Assembly (NCBI GenBank): GCA_963932465.1
Contig: OZ010788.1
Coordinates: 668,940,484 to 669,004,483 of the forward strand
DNA length: 64,000 bases
Origin: Maratus speciosus
Taxonomy: Eukaryota > Arthropoda > Arachnida > Araneae > Salticidae
Direction of reading: 5' to 3'
Shown in pieces: positions 9,944-20,845 of this stretch. The translations under genes were made by a program, and so were the position numbers. A model generated the notes under the pieces. That model worked only from the letters and a program-made list of their open reading frames with translations. It had not been told where the DNA came from and searched no databases. How positions within the stretch are numbered: the stretch's first letter is position 1; the number at the start of each line of letters is the position of its first letter.

Positions 9944-10670
9944 TATAATCCCGGTCAAAAATGACGGAATTTTTATTAATTTTCATTTTCACAAGACTTC
10001 ATACAATGAAACAGCATGAAGATTTTATTATTGGAAGGTTTTAATTGTACAAAAGTACATTTAAAAAGTGACAATTGACTTCTACAAATACAAAGGATGA
10101 GGATATTTGTGTTTTTAATTAATATTCAATTTCTGAAATAGTTCAGCCATCATAAAGATTGACTCTAATCTTTAGAATTAAGAAATGAAAAATCAATGGA
10201 AATTATATCATGTTGACAATATTCTATTAATTTTAAAATACATTTCAAGCTAAGCATAAAGTCACCGACGCAAACTTTTAAAACATACTTGTATACGTAC
10301 TTTTATTCTTAACCACAGTATATTCAAATAAAAAAAAAGAAAACTAGTAAGTCACAATGCATAAAGATAACAAAAAACCAATAGACAATATTCACCTAAT
10401 GTAGCAATAAATAGGAATTTTTATTCGCTTATCAAAATACAGTACACGTGCATGTTTGTTTTTTTTTTGTTTTTTTAACCAAAAATACCTTGCAAATGAA
10501 AACTAGTCGTTGGGGGCCATCGTAATACTTACCCGTCATGGAAATGCATAGAAAAAAATATGAAAATACAACATGTGTAAATATTTATAAAATGAATTGC
10601 AAATCAAAAATAAAATTTAAATGTATGTTTAAATATTTTTAATACATAGTAATGCTCTATTATTAAATTG
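9944..10670. other. AT-rich stretch without recognised features
   Basis: No coding frame or repeat with a partner elsewhere in the window was recognised. A T-rich run lies near 10460-10477. Confidence 0.4.
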
Positions 10671-10862
10671 CGTATACTGCTTGATTATCCCGTTGACCTA
10701 TTTCGACAAATTATACAAATCCCCAAACTACTCGCAAAATTATACAAATTGCATAATTTTTATTTTAAATAACGAAAAACAAATAAATTAGTAAAAAATT
10801 ACTAAAAATACAAATAAAACGTCTAATTAAAAATAACTTGATGACGTAACAAACACGTGACT
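10671..10862 (+). mobile_element. fragment of TIR element T1
   Basis: This begins near the T1 end (ACTGCTTGATTATCCCGTTG) and follows the T1 left half (AAATTATACAAATTG, AATAACGAAAAACAAATAAA) to the ACACGTGACT block. The right half and right end are missing. Other T1 sequences lie at 16213-16411 (minus), 45711-45930 (minus) and 53061-59932 (interrupted). Confidence 0.6.
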
Positions 10863-11110
10863 CAACAAAAAAAAAAACATTCTTTTTCAAAAGCAAATAA
10901 GGAAAAATAAATGGGAAAACATGTTCGAATATTAATTTTCTATTTTTTTAACAAACTCAACAAAATAAACATTCTTTTTAAAAGCAAATAAAGAAAAACA
11001 AATGGGAAAACATGGTACGAATATTAATTTTCTAATTTTTAACAAACTCAACAAAATAAACATTTTTTTTTCAAAAGCAAATAAATAAATAAAAACAAAT
11101 GGGAAACCCT
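10860..11110. repeat. tandem repeat, about 2.7 units of roughly 90 bp
   Basis: Three successive units start with ACTCAACAAAA (about 10860, 10955 and 11047). Each contains TTCAAAAGCAAATAA or a variant, and AAATGGGAAA. The first two continue with CGAATATTAATTTTCTA. Confidence 0.75.
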
Positions 11111-11159
11111 AAAAGAAAAGACATTCTAAACGCTTGAAAAATAATCTTGCACCTGAAAT

Positions 11160-11720
11160 AATTTGCAGAAACAAAGCAAAATGCTCAAAACTGCGAAAAA
11201 CATTTTCTGTTAAGCCTAAATTCATTTTCTAGTTGTAATTTCACTAACATCAACCTTAATTAAAACTGAAATGACTTTAAACATATCTTGCAGCAAACTG
11301 CAACCTATCAGAAATATTAAATTAATCTCTACATTTCATTCTATTTTTATTTGCCGTTTTTCTTTTACAACAAAGTCACAGATTGCAGCGTTTATTTAAA
11401 TTCTCTCAAAAACCTAACCACAAATTCAGAGCAAAACTTGCATTAAGAACGGAATTTGGAAAGAACAAATTCCAAAACGTTTCAAGCCACCAAAACTTTC
11501 TTTTTTTTTATGATTTTAACAGATATGTTGCTACTTAATCTGTAAAGTTATGAATTTATTAATGTAGATATTCAAAAACTCCAAGATCATTACCATAACA
11601 AATAAGCATCGTTGGATTAGATTAAAACTTTCAGTGAAGTAAGTTTGTGACGTAAAGCTTAATTAGAATCTAGATTAAAAATTGATCCAGATTTCTTGTT
11701 TCAAGGAAATGCAGAGAAAG
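11160..11720 (-). repeat. dispersed repeat family S, minus orientation
   Basis: On the minus strand this follows the same order of landmarks as 39900-40400: TTTAATCTAATCC, a GAATTTATTAAT complement, then TTGTGGTTAGGTTTTTGAGAG and AAATAAACGCTGCAATCTGTG. No coding capacity is seen and the family class is unknown. Confidence 0.55.
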
Positions 11721-12450
11721 TTTTTAAGGCCTAGGAGAAGCCACTTTTACTTTGAAAGCGTGAGAAATTAGAGCGATTTTCTTATGGGGGGGAAAAAAGT
11801 ATGAATGTATTCAAAAAGTTGAGTTGAAGGATTTTTTTCTTAAACAAAACTAATTTTCTATTCCATAAAGTGTGATGAAAATGAATGACGTCCTTTGAAT
11901 ATAAGTATAAATAGTAACTCACCTTAAAAAACAAAAAATAGCCAAACTTATTCACTTAGACGTACTAGTATACGGAAAGTTATAATGAGAAGTTAATTTT
12001 TAAAGTGGTACCAGTCTATTCTCTGAAAGAAAATTACTTAAAAGCTAAACCTTATGATGAATTAACATAATAATTATATTTTTAATCAAGTCGAAATGAA
12101 TGTATTTTAATATCAGTAGAAATGTATTACTGGTAATTTAATTTGTCAAAAATATATTAATCTTTCACGGTCGAACATTTATTGCGATTTACCACCATTT
12201 TTTTTTTTTTTTACTTGTATTTTGACAGCAACTTCAAGATAAATTAAATTAAAAAAATATACTTTTAAAATATAGTGGTGAGAATATTGTATATATATAT
12301 ATATATATATATGATAATATAAAATTCCAGATTTTCTTTCTGCGATTATAAAAATTACCGTTGCGTAAAAACCTTTTAAATTGGCCAAAAAAAAATTCTT
12401 TTAATTAAATCCATCTGAAAATGAAATGTCATAATAAAAATCAAAATTTT
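11721..12450. other. AT-rich stretch with TA microsatellite
   Basis: Contains T-rich runs and a (TA)n tract at about 12289-12311. No gene or paired repeat was recognised. Confidence 0.5.
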
Positions 12451-12454
12451 GAAG

Positions 12455-12540
12455 TTCCACTGAGGGCTTCGAACCCACATTCTACTGCGCGCGAGACATC
12501 TGTGTTACATCGATGCCATCGGTGATCGGGGATATTTCTT
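12455..12540 (-). ncRNA. tRNA-derived SINE relic
   Basis: The minus strand carries a B box GGGTTCGAAGCCC with a plausible T arm. Upstream lies a degraded region (GATGTCTCGCGCGCAGTAG) resembling an anticodon arm. The A box is weak. No tail or target duplication was found, so this is probably an old fragment. Confidence 0.4.
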
Positions 12541-12639
12541 GAATTTCGGATTATGTTTTGAAATCGAAAAAGAACGAATTTGCTTAATTAAAATAATATA
12601 AGAATTTTTCAAAATTTTATGATTTTGGGATGATCAGGG

Positions 12640-12827
12640 TACTGTTGCCAGATAGAGGCTTTTTTGTCCCCAAATTGTTGATTGTCTCCGTTTTTTGAAA
12701 AAGAAATATTCGACCTATCTAAAAATAGATTAAAAATTTTGAAAAAAAAGGCTAATTATACTTTTTTTTTTTTAAGTGGTGACAGTAAAATAATCTGAAT
12801 TAAAAAAGTCCCAATCTGGCAACACTG
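12640..12827. mobile_element. hAT-type MITE, copy 2 (188 bp)
   Basis: The ends (TA)CTGTTGCCAGAT and ATCTGGCAACACTG are inverted repeats. The 8-bp direct repeat GATCAGGG at 12632-12639 and 12828-12835 is perfect. Length and internal sequence agree with 2317-2504, including AAAAATAGATTAAAAATT. Confidence 0.85.
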
Positions 12828-13596
12828 GATCAGGGGTAGGGGAGGTATGATATAATTTTTTTTTACTAATTTTTTACAACCCTTAGAAAGCTATTTTTAA
12901 ACAAATTTTTCGTGTTTTCTTATAAAGTGACCTTTTATTCATTTATTAAAAATATTGTGAATTTAAAAAATAGTCATTCAAAAAATATATCCTAATTATT
13001 TTGAATGGTTACAACTGTATAAAATCTCCCCATTACTGGGGAGGATTGATACACTAGCAAGGGAGATTTGATACATTGTTATGTAAATTGAAAAAAATGC
13101 AGAAAATTCAATTTATGCGTCAAACAATTTTATATGAAAAACCTTGAAATGTTTAAGTAAAATTTAAAACGAAATGGCATTGACATATTTTTGTTTCTGA
13201 AATGTTTTTTACAAAAATATTTAAACTATTGCTATTATTTAAACAATCCTATAAAACAAATAATAAAAAAAAACCCCTAGAGATATGATAGAGAAGATAG
13301 AGAAATGATACACTTGTATATTTGAAATTTAATAGTTTTTTAAGTTGTAAACTAATATAGGACTGTAATATCTTCTTTTATTATTTTTTTAATATTATTT
13401 TAATTATTAGAATTTTTTAAATACTAAGAGCAACGTCCAAAATCTGTAACGTACGTGCGAAAAAATGTCCAAAATTTGTAACGTACGTAACTGCTAATTA
13501 AGTGCTTTAATCATTAATCTTCCAGAATAGTTGCTGTTTTTTAATGTTTGTGTATAATTTTGTAGACATACTATTATAAAGTATTTATATATTATA

Positions 13597-14865
13597 TCTC
13601 TCTATTCTAAAAAAAAGTAACTGCCGCTGTCACCGCCACCGCCGCCGGTTTTGAATTTTTTGTGACCGGAGGTCTTTCTTCGTTAATATTAAGAAAAATA
13701 ATGCATACAAAAATATGAAAATTGGTAGTATTATACAGAAATGTTTGATAAACACGCTGATGTAGACAGTTTTCAAATCGAAGAAATATTTTAAGAGATA
13801 TTTAATGCTAAAGTTGGACAAAATCGTTCCATTAAAAAAGTTTTATAGGAGCAAAAACTATACATCGGAATTTAATACTTTTTAGATCATTTTATACGTT
13901 ATAATTTCCCGGTGTGCAGAAATAATTTATTTTTTTAATTTGACTCATTTTTCGAGGTTTCATTTCTATTTTAAATTCAAATTTTCAGCATTTCGAGAGA
14001 TATTTTTTTACTTATTTCAGAAAATTGTACTAATTTAACCTGTTGCCAAACTGTATAAACAACGGAAACAATAATGTTTGCTTCAAATTAAAAATTTATT
14101 TACGCGTGACTATTATAAACAGAAAAGAAAAACTTTCAAATTAGAATTAAATAATTACGTATAAGAAGCAGGAACTTATTGAAAATTACTTCATCTATAA
14201 TTACACGTGAATTTTAACAGAGAAAGGATATTGTAAAGTAATAAATTCATTAACATGCGTTAGAAGTCTTAAATAGGAGACGTCATTAACATTTACGTCA
14301 CATTACACTTATTACGTAAAATGAACAAAAAATAATATTGCAAAATAGTAGTTTAAATTTAAAAATAGCGCGAGACATTTACTTGATATTTTGAGATGAA
14401 CTTTTCAACTATTTTTTTTTTTTTTTTGACAGCGCAAATATTATTTCATTTCATTTCTAATAAAAGCATTTGCACGTGAATATTAAAAAGGGAAAGAAAA
14501 GTTTGGTGAAAATTGCGTCAGATTAAAAACGATATATTTAAAATGTTTTATTTAAAAGGACTTTCTTTTCGCTTTGTTAAAAAATACCGGGAGACAAAGA
14601 CTCTGTTTACTTAATTCATTTTATATTAGATGATTTTGAAATGCCATTGTATCTTTTAACAGCAGCTGATTTTTCCGTAAAATTCCCCAATCAAAGAGAA
14701 ATGAATAGAAACCCGTTTATAGGGCGATCGCCTTTGTTTTTTTAATTATAATTCAATCTTCCAAAAAAAATCAATTAAAGCCGATCAAATTAGCGTGCTT
14801 TTAGAGACTGCAGTGTCTGAACGGGGGGTTGGCGAGCGTAGCTCGTAGGGGGCCGAGCCCCCTAG
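13597..14865 (+). mobile_element. non-autonomous Helitron, unit 1
   Basis: This starts TCTCTCTATTCTAAAAAAAA after an A and ends CTAG before a T, as Helitrons do. The 3' end has two adjacent hairpins: CGAGC-GTA-GCTCG, then GGGGGC-CGA-GCCCCC running directly into TAG. No Rep/helicase coding is seen. It is about 90% similar to unit 2 apart from the T1 fragment in the latter. Confidence 0.85.
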
Positions 14866-15153
14866 TTATTAAAAATTTCCGAAAGTTTAATATAATTAAT
14901 ATATATAATTAAATGTTGTATTAGTTTAGCTTTAAGGTTTATTATTTATTGCATAAGTAACAAAATACTTTAATAACATTCATGGAGAATTTTCTATTAA
15001 TAGCAGATAAAAATATTAAATTTAATATTTTTGCAAAAAGAAAAGTACTAAATATCTTTGGAAAGTAATCCTGGCTTTTGAATGTGCTTTAAGATACTAT
15101 ATTTTTTAAACTGCATATTTCATTGGATATAAAATAAATTGTAAAGTTTCTAA
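14866..15153. other. 288-bp sequence between the two Helitron units
   Basis: AT-rich and without similarity to the flanking repeat B. It lies inside the composite insertion, so it probably arrived with it. No frame longer than a few codons is seen. Confidence 0.6.
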
Positions 15154-16611
15154 TCTCTCTATTCTAAAAAAAAGTAACTACCGCTGTCACCGCCGCCGCC
15201 GGTTTTGAATTTTTTGTGACCGGAGGTCTTTCTTCGTTAATATTAAGAAAAATAATGCATACAAAAATATGAAAATCGGTAGTATTATACAGAAATGTTT
15301 GATAAATACGCTGATGCAGACAGTTTTCAAATCGAAGAATTATTTTAAGAGATATTTAATGCTAAATTTGGACAAAATCGTTCCACTAAAAAAGTTTCAT
15401 AGGAGCAAAAACTATGCATCGGAATTTAATCATTTTTAGATCATTTTATGCGGTAGAATTTGCCGGAGTGCAGATTGCATTAATTTTTTTATTTTGACTC
15501 ATTTTTTGAGGTTTTATTTTTATTTTAAATTCAAATTTTCAGCATTTCTTGAGATATTTTTTACAGATTTTAGAAAGTGATATTAATTTAAACTGTTGCC
15601 AACTGTATAAACAGCGGAAACAATAATGTTTGCTTAAAAATATATATATATATATATATTTATACGTGTAATAAATTAAAAATTTATTTACACGTGACTA
15701 TTATAAACAGAAAAAAACATTGGAATTAGAATTAAATAATTATGTACAAAAGCAGGAACTTATTAAAAATTACGTCATAAAACTATAATTACACGTGAAT
15801 TTTAAAAGAGAAAGGAATTTGTAAAATAATAAATTTATTAACATGTATTAGAAGTCTTAAATAGGAGAAATTACGTCATATTTACGTCACATTACAGTTA
15901 TTACATAAAACGAACACAAATTAATATTGCAAAACGGTTTAAATTTAGAAATTGCGCTAGACATTTATTTGATATTTTGAGCGGATACTTTTCAACTATT
16001 TTTCTTAGGAAAGCGCAAATAATATTTCATTTCTAACACAAGTAGTTTCACGTGAATATTAAAAAGAGAAAGAATAATTTGGTCAAAATTACGTCAGATT
16101 AAAAACGATTAATTTAAAATGTCTCATTTAAAAGAACTTTCTTTTCGCTTTGTTAAAAAATACCGGGAGACAAAGATTCTGTTTACTTAATTCCTTTTAT
16201 ACCAGCTTATTTTGAAATGTTGTTACACGTGTCTACGTCATCAAGTTATTTTTATTTCGACGTTTTATTTGTATTTTTATTAATGTTGTACTAATTTATT
16301 TGTTCTTTCGTTATTTAAAATAAAAATTATGTCAATTTGTATAATTTGGCGAGTGGTTTGGCGATTTATATAATTTGGCAAAATTAGGCGACGGGATAAT
16401 CAAGTAGTACCGCAGCGGATTTGGCGTTAAAATTTCCCCAATCAAAGAGAAATGAATAGAAATACGTTTATAGGAAGATCGGCACTGTTTTTTTAAATTA
16501 TAATTCAATCTTTCGAAATCTTTTTAAAGCCGATCACATTCGTGCATTTAGAGTCTTCGGTGTCTGGACGGGGGTTGGCGAGCGTAGCTCGTAGGGGGCC
16601 GAGCCCCCTAG
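15154..16611 (+). mobile_element. non-autonomous Helitron, unit 2
   Basis: Same 5' end (TCTCTCTATTCTAAAAAAAA) and same double-hairpin 3' end with terminal CTAG as unit 1. It is longer mainly because a fragment of T1 replaces a few bases at 16213-16411. The next base is T, and joining it to A13596 reproduces the uninterrupted site at 20716/20717. Confidence 0.85.
16213..16411 (-). mobile_element. T1 fragment inside Helitron unit 2
   Basis: Minus-strand T1 left half, ending outward as CGGGATAATCAAGTAGTACC, the reverse complement of the T1 terminal repeat. It lacks the other end. Unit 1 has only about 18 bp at the matching place. Confidence 0.65.
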
Positions 16612-16842
16612 TTTATAGACAAAATACTATACTATTAAAAAAAATTGGCCTTAAATTTGAAAATTTTAAAAATTACATATAGTTAACGTTTAATGATCCC
16701 ACCTTTTGAAAATCTCCCAAGAATATTCTGTCTGATAAAATTAGCTTATGATGACATGATAAGCTGCAAGGAAAACTGAAGAGAACATTGCTGATTTGCA
16801 AACAATTTTAACATAAATTTAGCACATTTAAGATTCCTTTAA

Positions 16843-17052
16843 CCCTTTCAGGGGTAAAGCATTTTCAATGCTAAAGTGTTGAATAAATGAATTGCACCGG
16901 AATTTACCAACAAATTTAATTAGAAATAAGAAAAAGGATATATTTCACTTTCATAGTAAATGGAAAATATTTTACCAAAATGCTGGTGCCGATGTGGCGC
17001 TTGGGAATTAAAATTAAGCTGTTTCATAAACATACCACCACCCCTGAAATGG
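16843..17052. mobile_element. TTAA-flanked piggyBac-type MITE (210 bp)
   Basis: CCCTTTCAGGGGT at the left and ACCCCTGAAATGG at the right are inverted. TTAA stands at 16839-16842 and 17053-17056. Internal sequence around GGCGCTTGGGAATTAAAAT and CCAAAATGCTGGTGCC resembles 25165-25328 in opposite orientation. Confidence 0.7.
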
Positions 17053-17766
17053 TTAAAAGAAAACCTAATAACTTTATCATTTTGATAAGTAAAATCGGGT
17101 GGATTTAATGTATTTTTTTTTTAATTTGTTCTTCTTCAATTATAGAAACAACTTCCCTTTCAGGCCATTTAAACTTTTTTCGTTCTACATGATGAGCAAA
17201 GCGAGCTAATCATCTATCATCGCACTGCTTTTCTATGTAACCTACATAATAGAGTCTCTTTGTTCTTCCTTACCAATTTCAGTAGCTATTGCTGCAAAAC
17301 AATAATGAATATTACAGTCCTATATTAGTTTACAACTTAAAAAACTATTAAATTTCAAATATACAAGTGTATCATTTCTCCCCAGCACTAATGTATCATA
17401 TCTCCCTATCATGCCTTATGGGATTTTAAATCACTTTGTATAAATGCAGTTGCAAAATGCCAATCTGCTTTCTAGTTAAACTCACCCTAACAACGTGATT
17501 TACAAATAAAAAATAATTACAAGACATTATCTTCACAATAATAAGAGTTATGAAGGAAAAGCTGTACATAAAAAAATTTACACTGACGTTCCAAAATTCT
17601 TCAAAATGAAAAGAAAAAAAAAGTTGTCAGTTCTTCACTGCTAAGTCCAGCTAATGATGGTCTCTGCTAATAAAAGAAGCCTTTACATCTGTTACCATGG
17701 CTGTTAATGCCATTTGTTGAGAAAAATTGTCAATGTATCAACTCTCCCTATGTATCAAACCTCCCC

Positions 17767-20000
17767 TATTCAGTTCTATGTTTAAAAAAAAGTTCAAGTC
17801 TATAACGTAAATAGTTTCCGAGTACGAGCCTGACAGACGGATGGACAGACAGAGAAGTGAGGCTATAACGGTTTTGTGACATGAACGAAACCCTAAAAAC
17901 TAACTAATCTCCAGATCAGGAGCCTCAACGTCAGCTTTGCATCTTTTAATAGCACTTTGCATAATATTCACCATTCTCCAATCCGCAATTTATTATTATT
18001 TTTAATTGCAGAAAGATTTACAAGCATAAAAAATTCTTGGAAGGTTTCGGGAATTATAAACATTAAATAAAATACAGTGTTATGCAATAATATTCTGAAA
18101 TTCCGATGAATTGCTTATTCTGCTAATTTTTTAGATGAAAAAGTACATTACTTCAGGAGGGCAGAACCCCAGTGAAGAATATTACTATAATAAACTATTT
18201 TAAATTAGTAATTCCCTATTGATTGTGCGAATGGTTAGGGTAGAGCTCAGATTTCGTTTTACGCTGATATTTTATTAGGATAAGCAACAGTTTGGACTGG
18301 GATTTTATGTTATCCTAATATCCAAAGAGCAATATTTACTTAAACTGAATCTATTATATCTAATTCAGAAATCTAATGTTTTTACACTTTTTGTTTCCGA
18401 AAAACAATTTTGATGGTCATAAATATAAGTTCTTATCTAAAGGGATCCTATAAAATTACGTAACAAAATCGCATATAAAACTAAATTCATAGCATGCTAA
18501 AACCGGAAAAAGCACATTTAAAGGCATGAAAATACCTTAATAAACTGATCTACATGTTTTGTACACACATTCGGCGACTTTATCAAGATCAATATTGATG
18601 AAAAAATGTATTTCCGTAAAAACTTTAAAAAAGAATTAGGTAAAGCAAAAACCACGAGATCACAGATATAATGAAAGCAGGTGTCTAATAAAAAAGGTCA
18701 TCTGTGAACGTGAATTATTTTATCCAAATGATTTAAATTTTGTAAAAAATCTCTTTCCACATTTTCAGACCGGTTTATTAAAAAAGCATGCTATACCTTT
18801 AAATGTACCATTTTTCACATTTTGCAAGCTATAACTTTAGTTTAAATACATCGTAATCCACTCGATAGCAACGACGTACTAAAATTACTCCAAATTAGGC
18901 ATATTTGGAGAGTTTTAAGCCTACTGGATAATCATTCATCATAGTGTTCACTGCTAATTGTCCAAATTGCATCGATTTGGCACTATAAAATATTTTATTT
19001 TTTGTCATAGACTGTTAATAACGCCCACGTTCAGTTTAAAGCCGTAGTATTACTAGTGCCATTCATGTTTGACGCAAATCTATATTTATGAAATATTAAC
19101 TGACCATTTATATCATCAGCCAGACTTTCTGCTTAATCTTTCGTAATCAGGATATTTCGAATGATTTTTTTAAAGGTTTTAAAATACAGTTGCTAAGTGA
19201 TTGATAAAAGAAAGAGAAATATGTATCATTTCAAATAAGTAAACTGATAAAACAAAAAAATTTATATTATTGGAAAACATGTATAAATTTCAAACAAAAG
19301 TAATATACCTAATTTAAAAATCTGACAAATGTTGTGACAAAATTTCAAAAGAATAGGAATAATTTAAAATCCTTATTCGGAAATTTTAGCATCCATAATT
19401 TAACTTTAAACCCATTATTCAAATGCACAATTTTCTTTCAACAAATGAAAATTTGAAAATCCCGTTAATAGCTAATAAGCCCCCTCCCTTTAAGTTTTAA
19501 TTTCTGACACTTTCAAAACTTCTGTTTTTTCATGAATTTCCGCAAGATTTTATTTCCATAACTCCTAAATGAATATATCTTATGCAATTTATTTTTATCT
19601 AATCTCTTTATATATCACTGTATCAGAATGGGATATATTCTCTATATTATACTATTAATCCTTGATGTTTATGCGCTGTGATTTAATAGCTATTTACGCT
19701 GAGTTTAAGTTTTATAATTTTTTTCATATATATTTTTTTCATATTATTTCATATCTAAATTAATTATTTTATGTAAATTTGTTTAATTAATTTATTATTT
19801 TTATTAATGGAAACTACTTAGCTTTCATTAGAACGGAATTTTAAAACCATAAAGAATTAATTTAATCTATTTTTTTTTCTTTTTTTTTTGTAAATTGTAT
19901 AAATTCTTTGAAATTTCATAAATTCTAAATATACCCCTCCCCACCTTCTAATTTTCCCATCCTATTTACAAAAGTTCCTATTTTAATCCCCTTAAAATCA
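17767..20000. other. AT-rich stretch without recognised genes
   Basis: About 2.2 kb with no frame I can support. At 17815-17910 there is GACAGACGGATGGACAGACA followed by a GAACCCTAAAAA-like end, of the kind often seen at transposon tails. No other repeat was matched. Confidence 0.45.
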
Positions 20001-20003
20001 TAA

Positions 20004-20845
20004 GAGGGCGATTCTCAAAAGGTGGGCACTGAACACAAGTCATAACTTTAAGCCTTTCAAACATAACTTTAATTATCATTGACTTTTTTTTTTTTTTTAC
20101 ACTTAGTTTTTAATTCTATTCAGAGACAGAAAATGACATAATTTATTGTAAAAGCTTTGTATAAATATCTTTAAATTTTATTATTTTATGCTAAAGAGGC
20201 CAATTTCGGACATTCATAACGTTAACTTTTCCAATGTATACAACCAAGAAAAAGAGTTTTAACTTTTTTCCAGGTGGTTCTAATGGTAAACAACGAATGT
20301 ATATAAAGGAAACGGATGATTTTTTGATAATTTCGTTAAGAGATGGCAGGCTGATTTATTGCTTTTTTGAAGATAGAAGGACTTTTCTATAAAGAATTTT
20401 TCTGTATTTTGTTATGTCCGAAAGTAACGTACGTAACAAAGCATTTGATTTTATTATTACTGGATAACAAAAAGTTAATTATACATATATATATGTATAC
20501 AGACACATTTACTACATTCTTAGTCTTAAGAATTTTTTAAATACTAAGAGCAACGTCCAAAATCTGTAACGTACGTGCGAAAAAATGTCCAAAATTTGTA
20601 ACGTACGTAACTGCTAATTAAATGCTTTAATCATTAATTTTCCAGAATAGTTGCTGTTTTTTAATGTTTGTGTATAATTTTGTAGACATACTATTATAAA
20701 ATATTTATATATTATATTTATAGACAAAATACTATACTATTAAAAAAAATTGGCCTTAAATTTAAAAATTTTAAAAATTACATATAGTTAACGTTTAATG
20801 ATCCCACCTTTTGAGAATCGCCCAAGAATATTCTGTCTGATAAAA
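20004..20845. mobile_element. repeat B, fuller copy with inverted ends
   Basis: GGGCGATTCTCAAAAGGTGG near 20004 is inverted as CCACCTTTTGAGAATCGCCC ending at 20824. AAGA follows the right end and also precedes the left one, a possible 4-bp duplication. About 20 bp beyond the right end are shared with the disrupted copy at 16720-16739, so the true end may be slightly further out. The A|T junction at 20716/20717 is the empty counterpart of the Helitron insertion. Confidence 0.55.

Larger units (their letters stand above)
13409..16739. repeat. copy of repeat B interrupted by the Helitron composite
   Basis: 13409-13596 plus 16612-16739 together align base for base, with few changes, to the continuous stretch 20529-20845. 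The stretch between them is the Helitron composite. The shared part includes the doubled motif TGTAACGTACGT and the right end TTTTGAAAATCTCCCAAGAA. Only the right-hand third of repeat B is present here. Confidence 0.75.
12839..17766 (-). mobile_element. element A, pogo-type transposon disrupted by nested insertions
   Basis: The ends GGGGAGGTATGATA and TATCAAACCTCCCC are inverted, with TA at 12837-12838 and 17767-17768. Subterminal blocks with GATACA and GGGAGAT motifs recur near both ends. The segment 13296-13375 is the reverse complement of 17306-17385. Near 17105-17235 the minus strand still reads FAHHVERKKFKWPEREVVSI after a stop, with YVGYIEKQCDDR before it. This resembles the C-terminal tail of pogo-like transposases. 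The rest of the transposase is missing. Nested inside are the TTAA-flanked MITE at 16843-17052 and repeat B with its Helitron composite. Confidence 0.5.
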
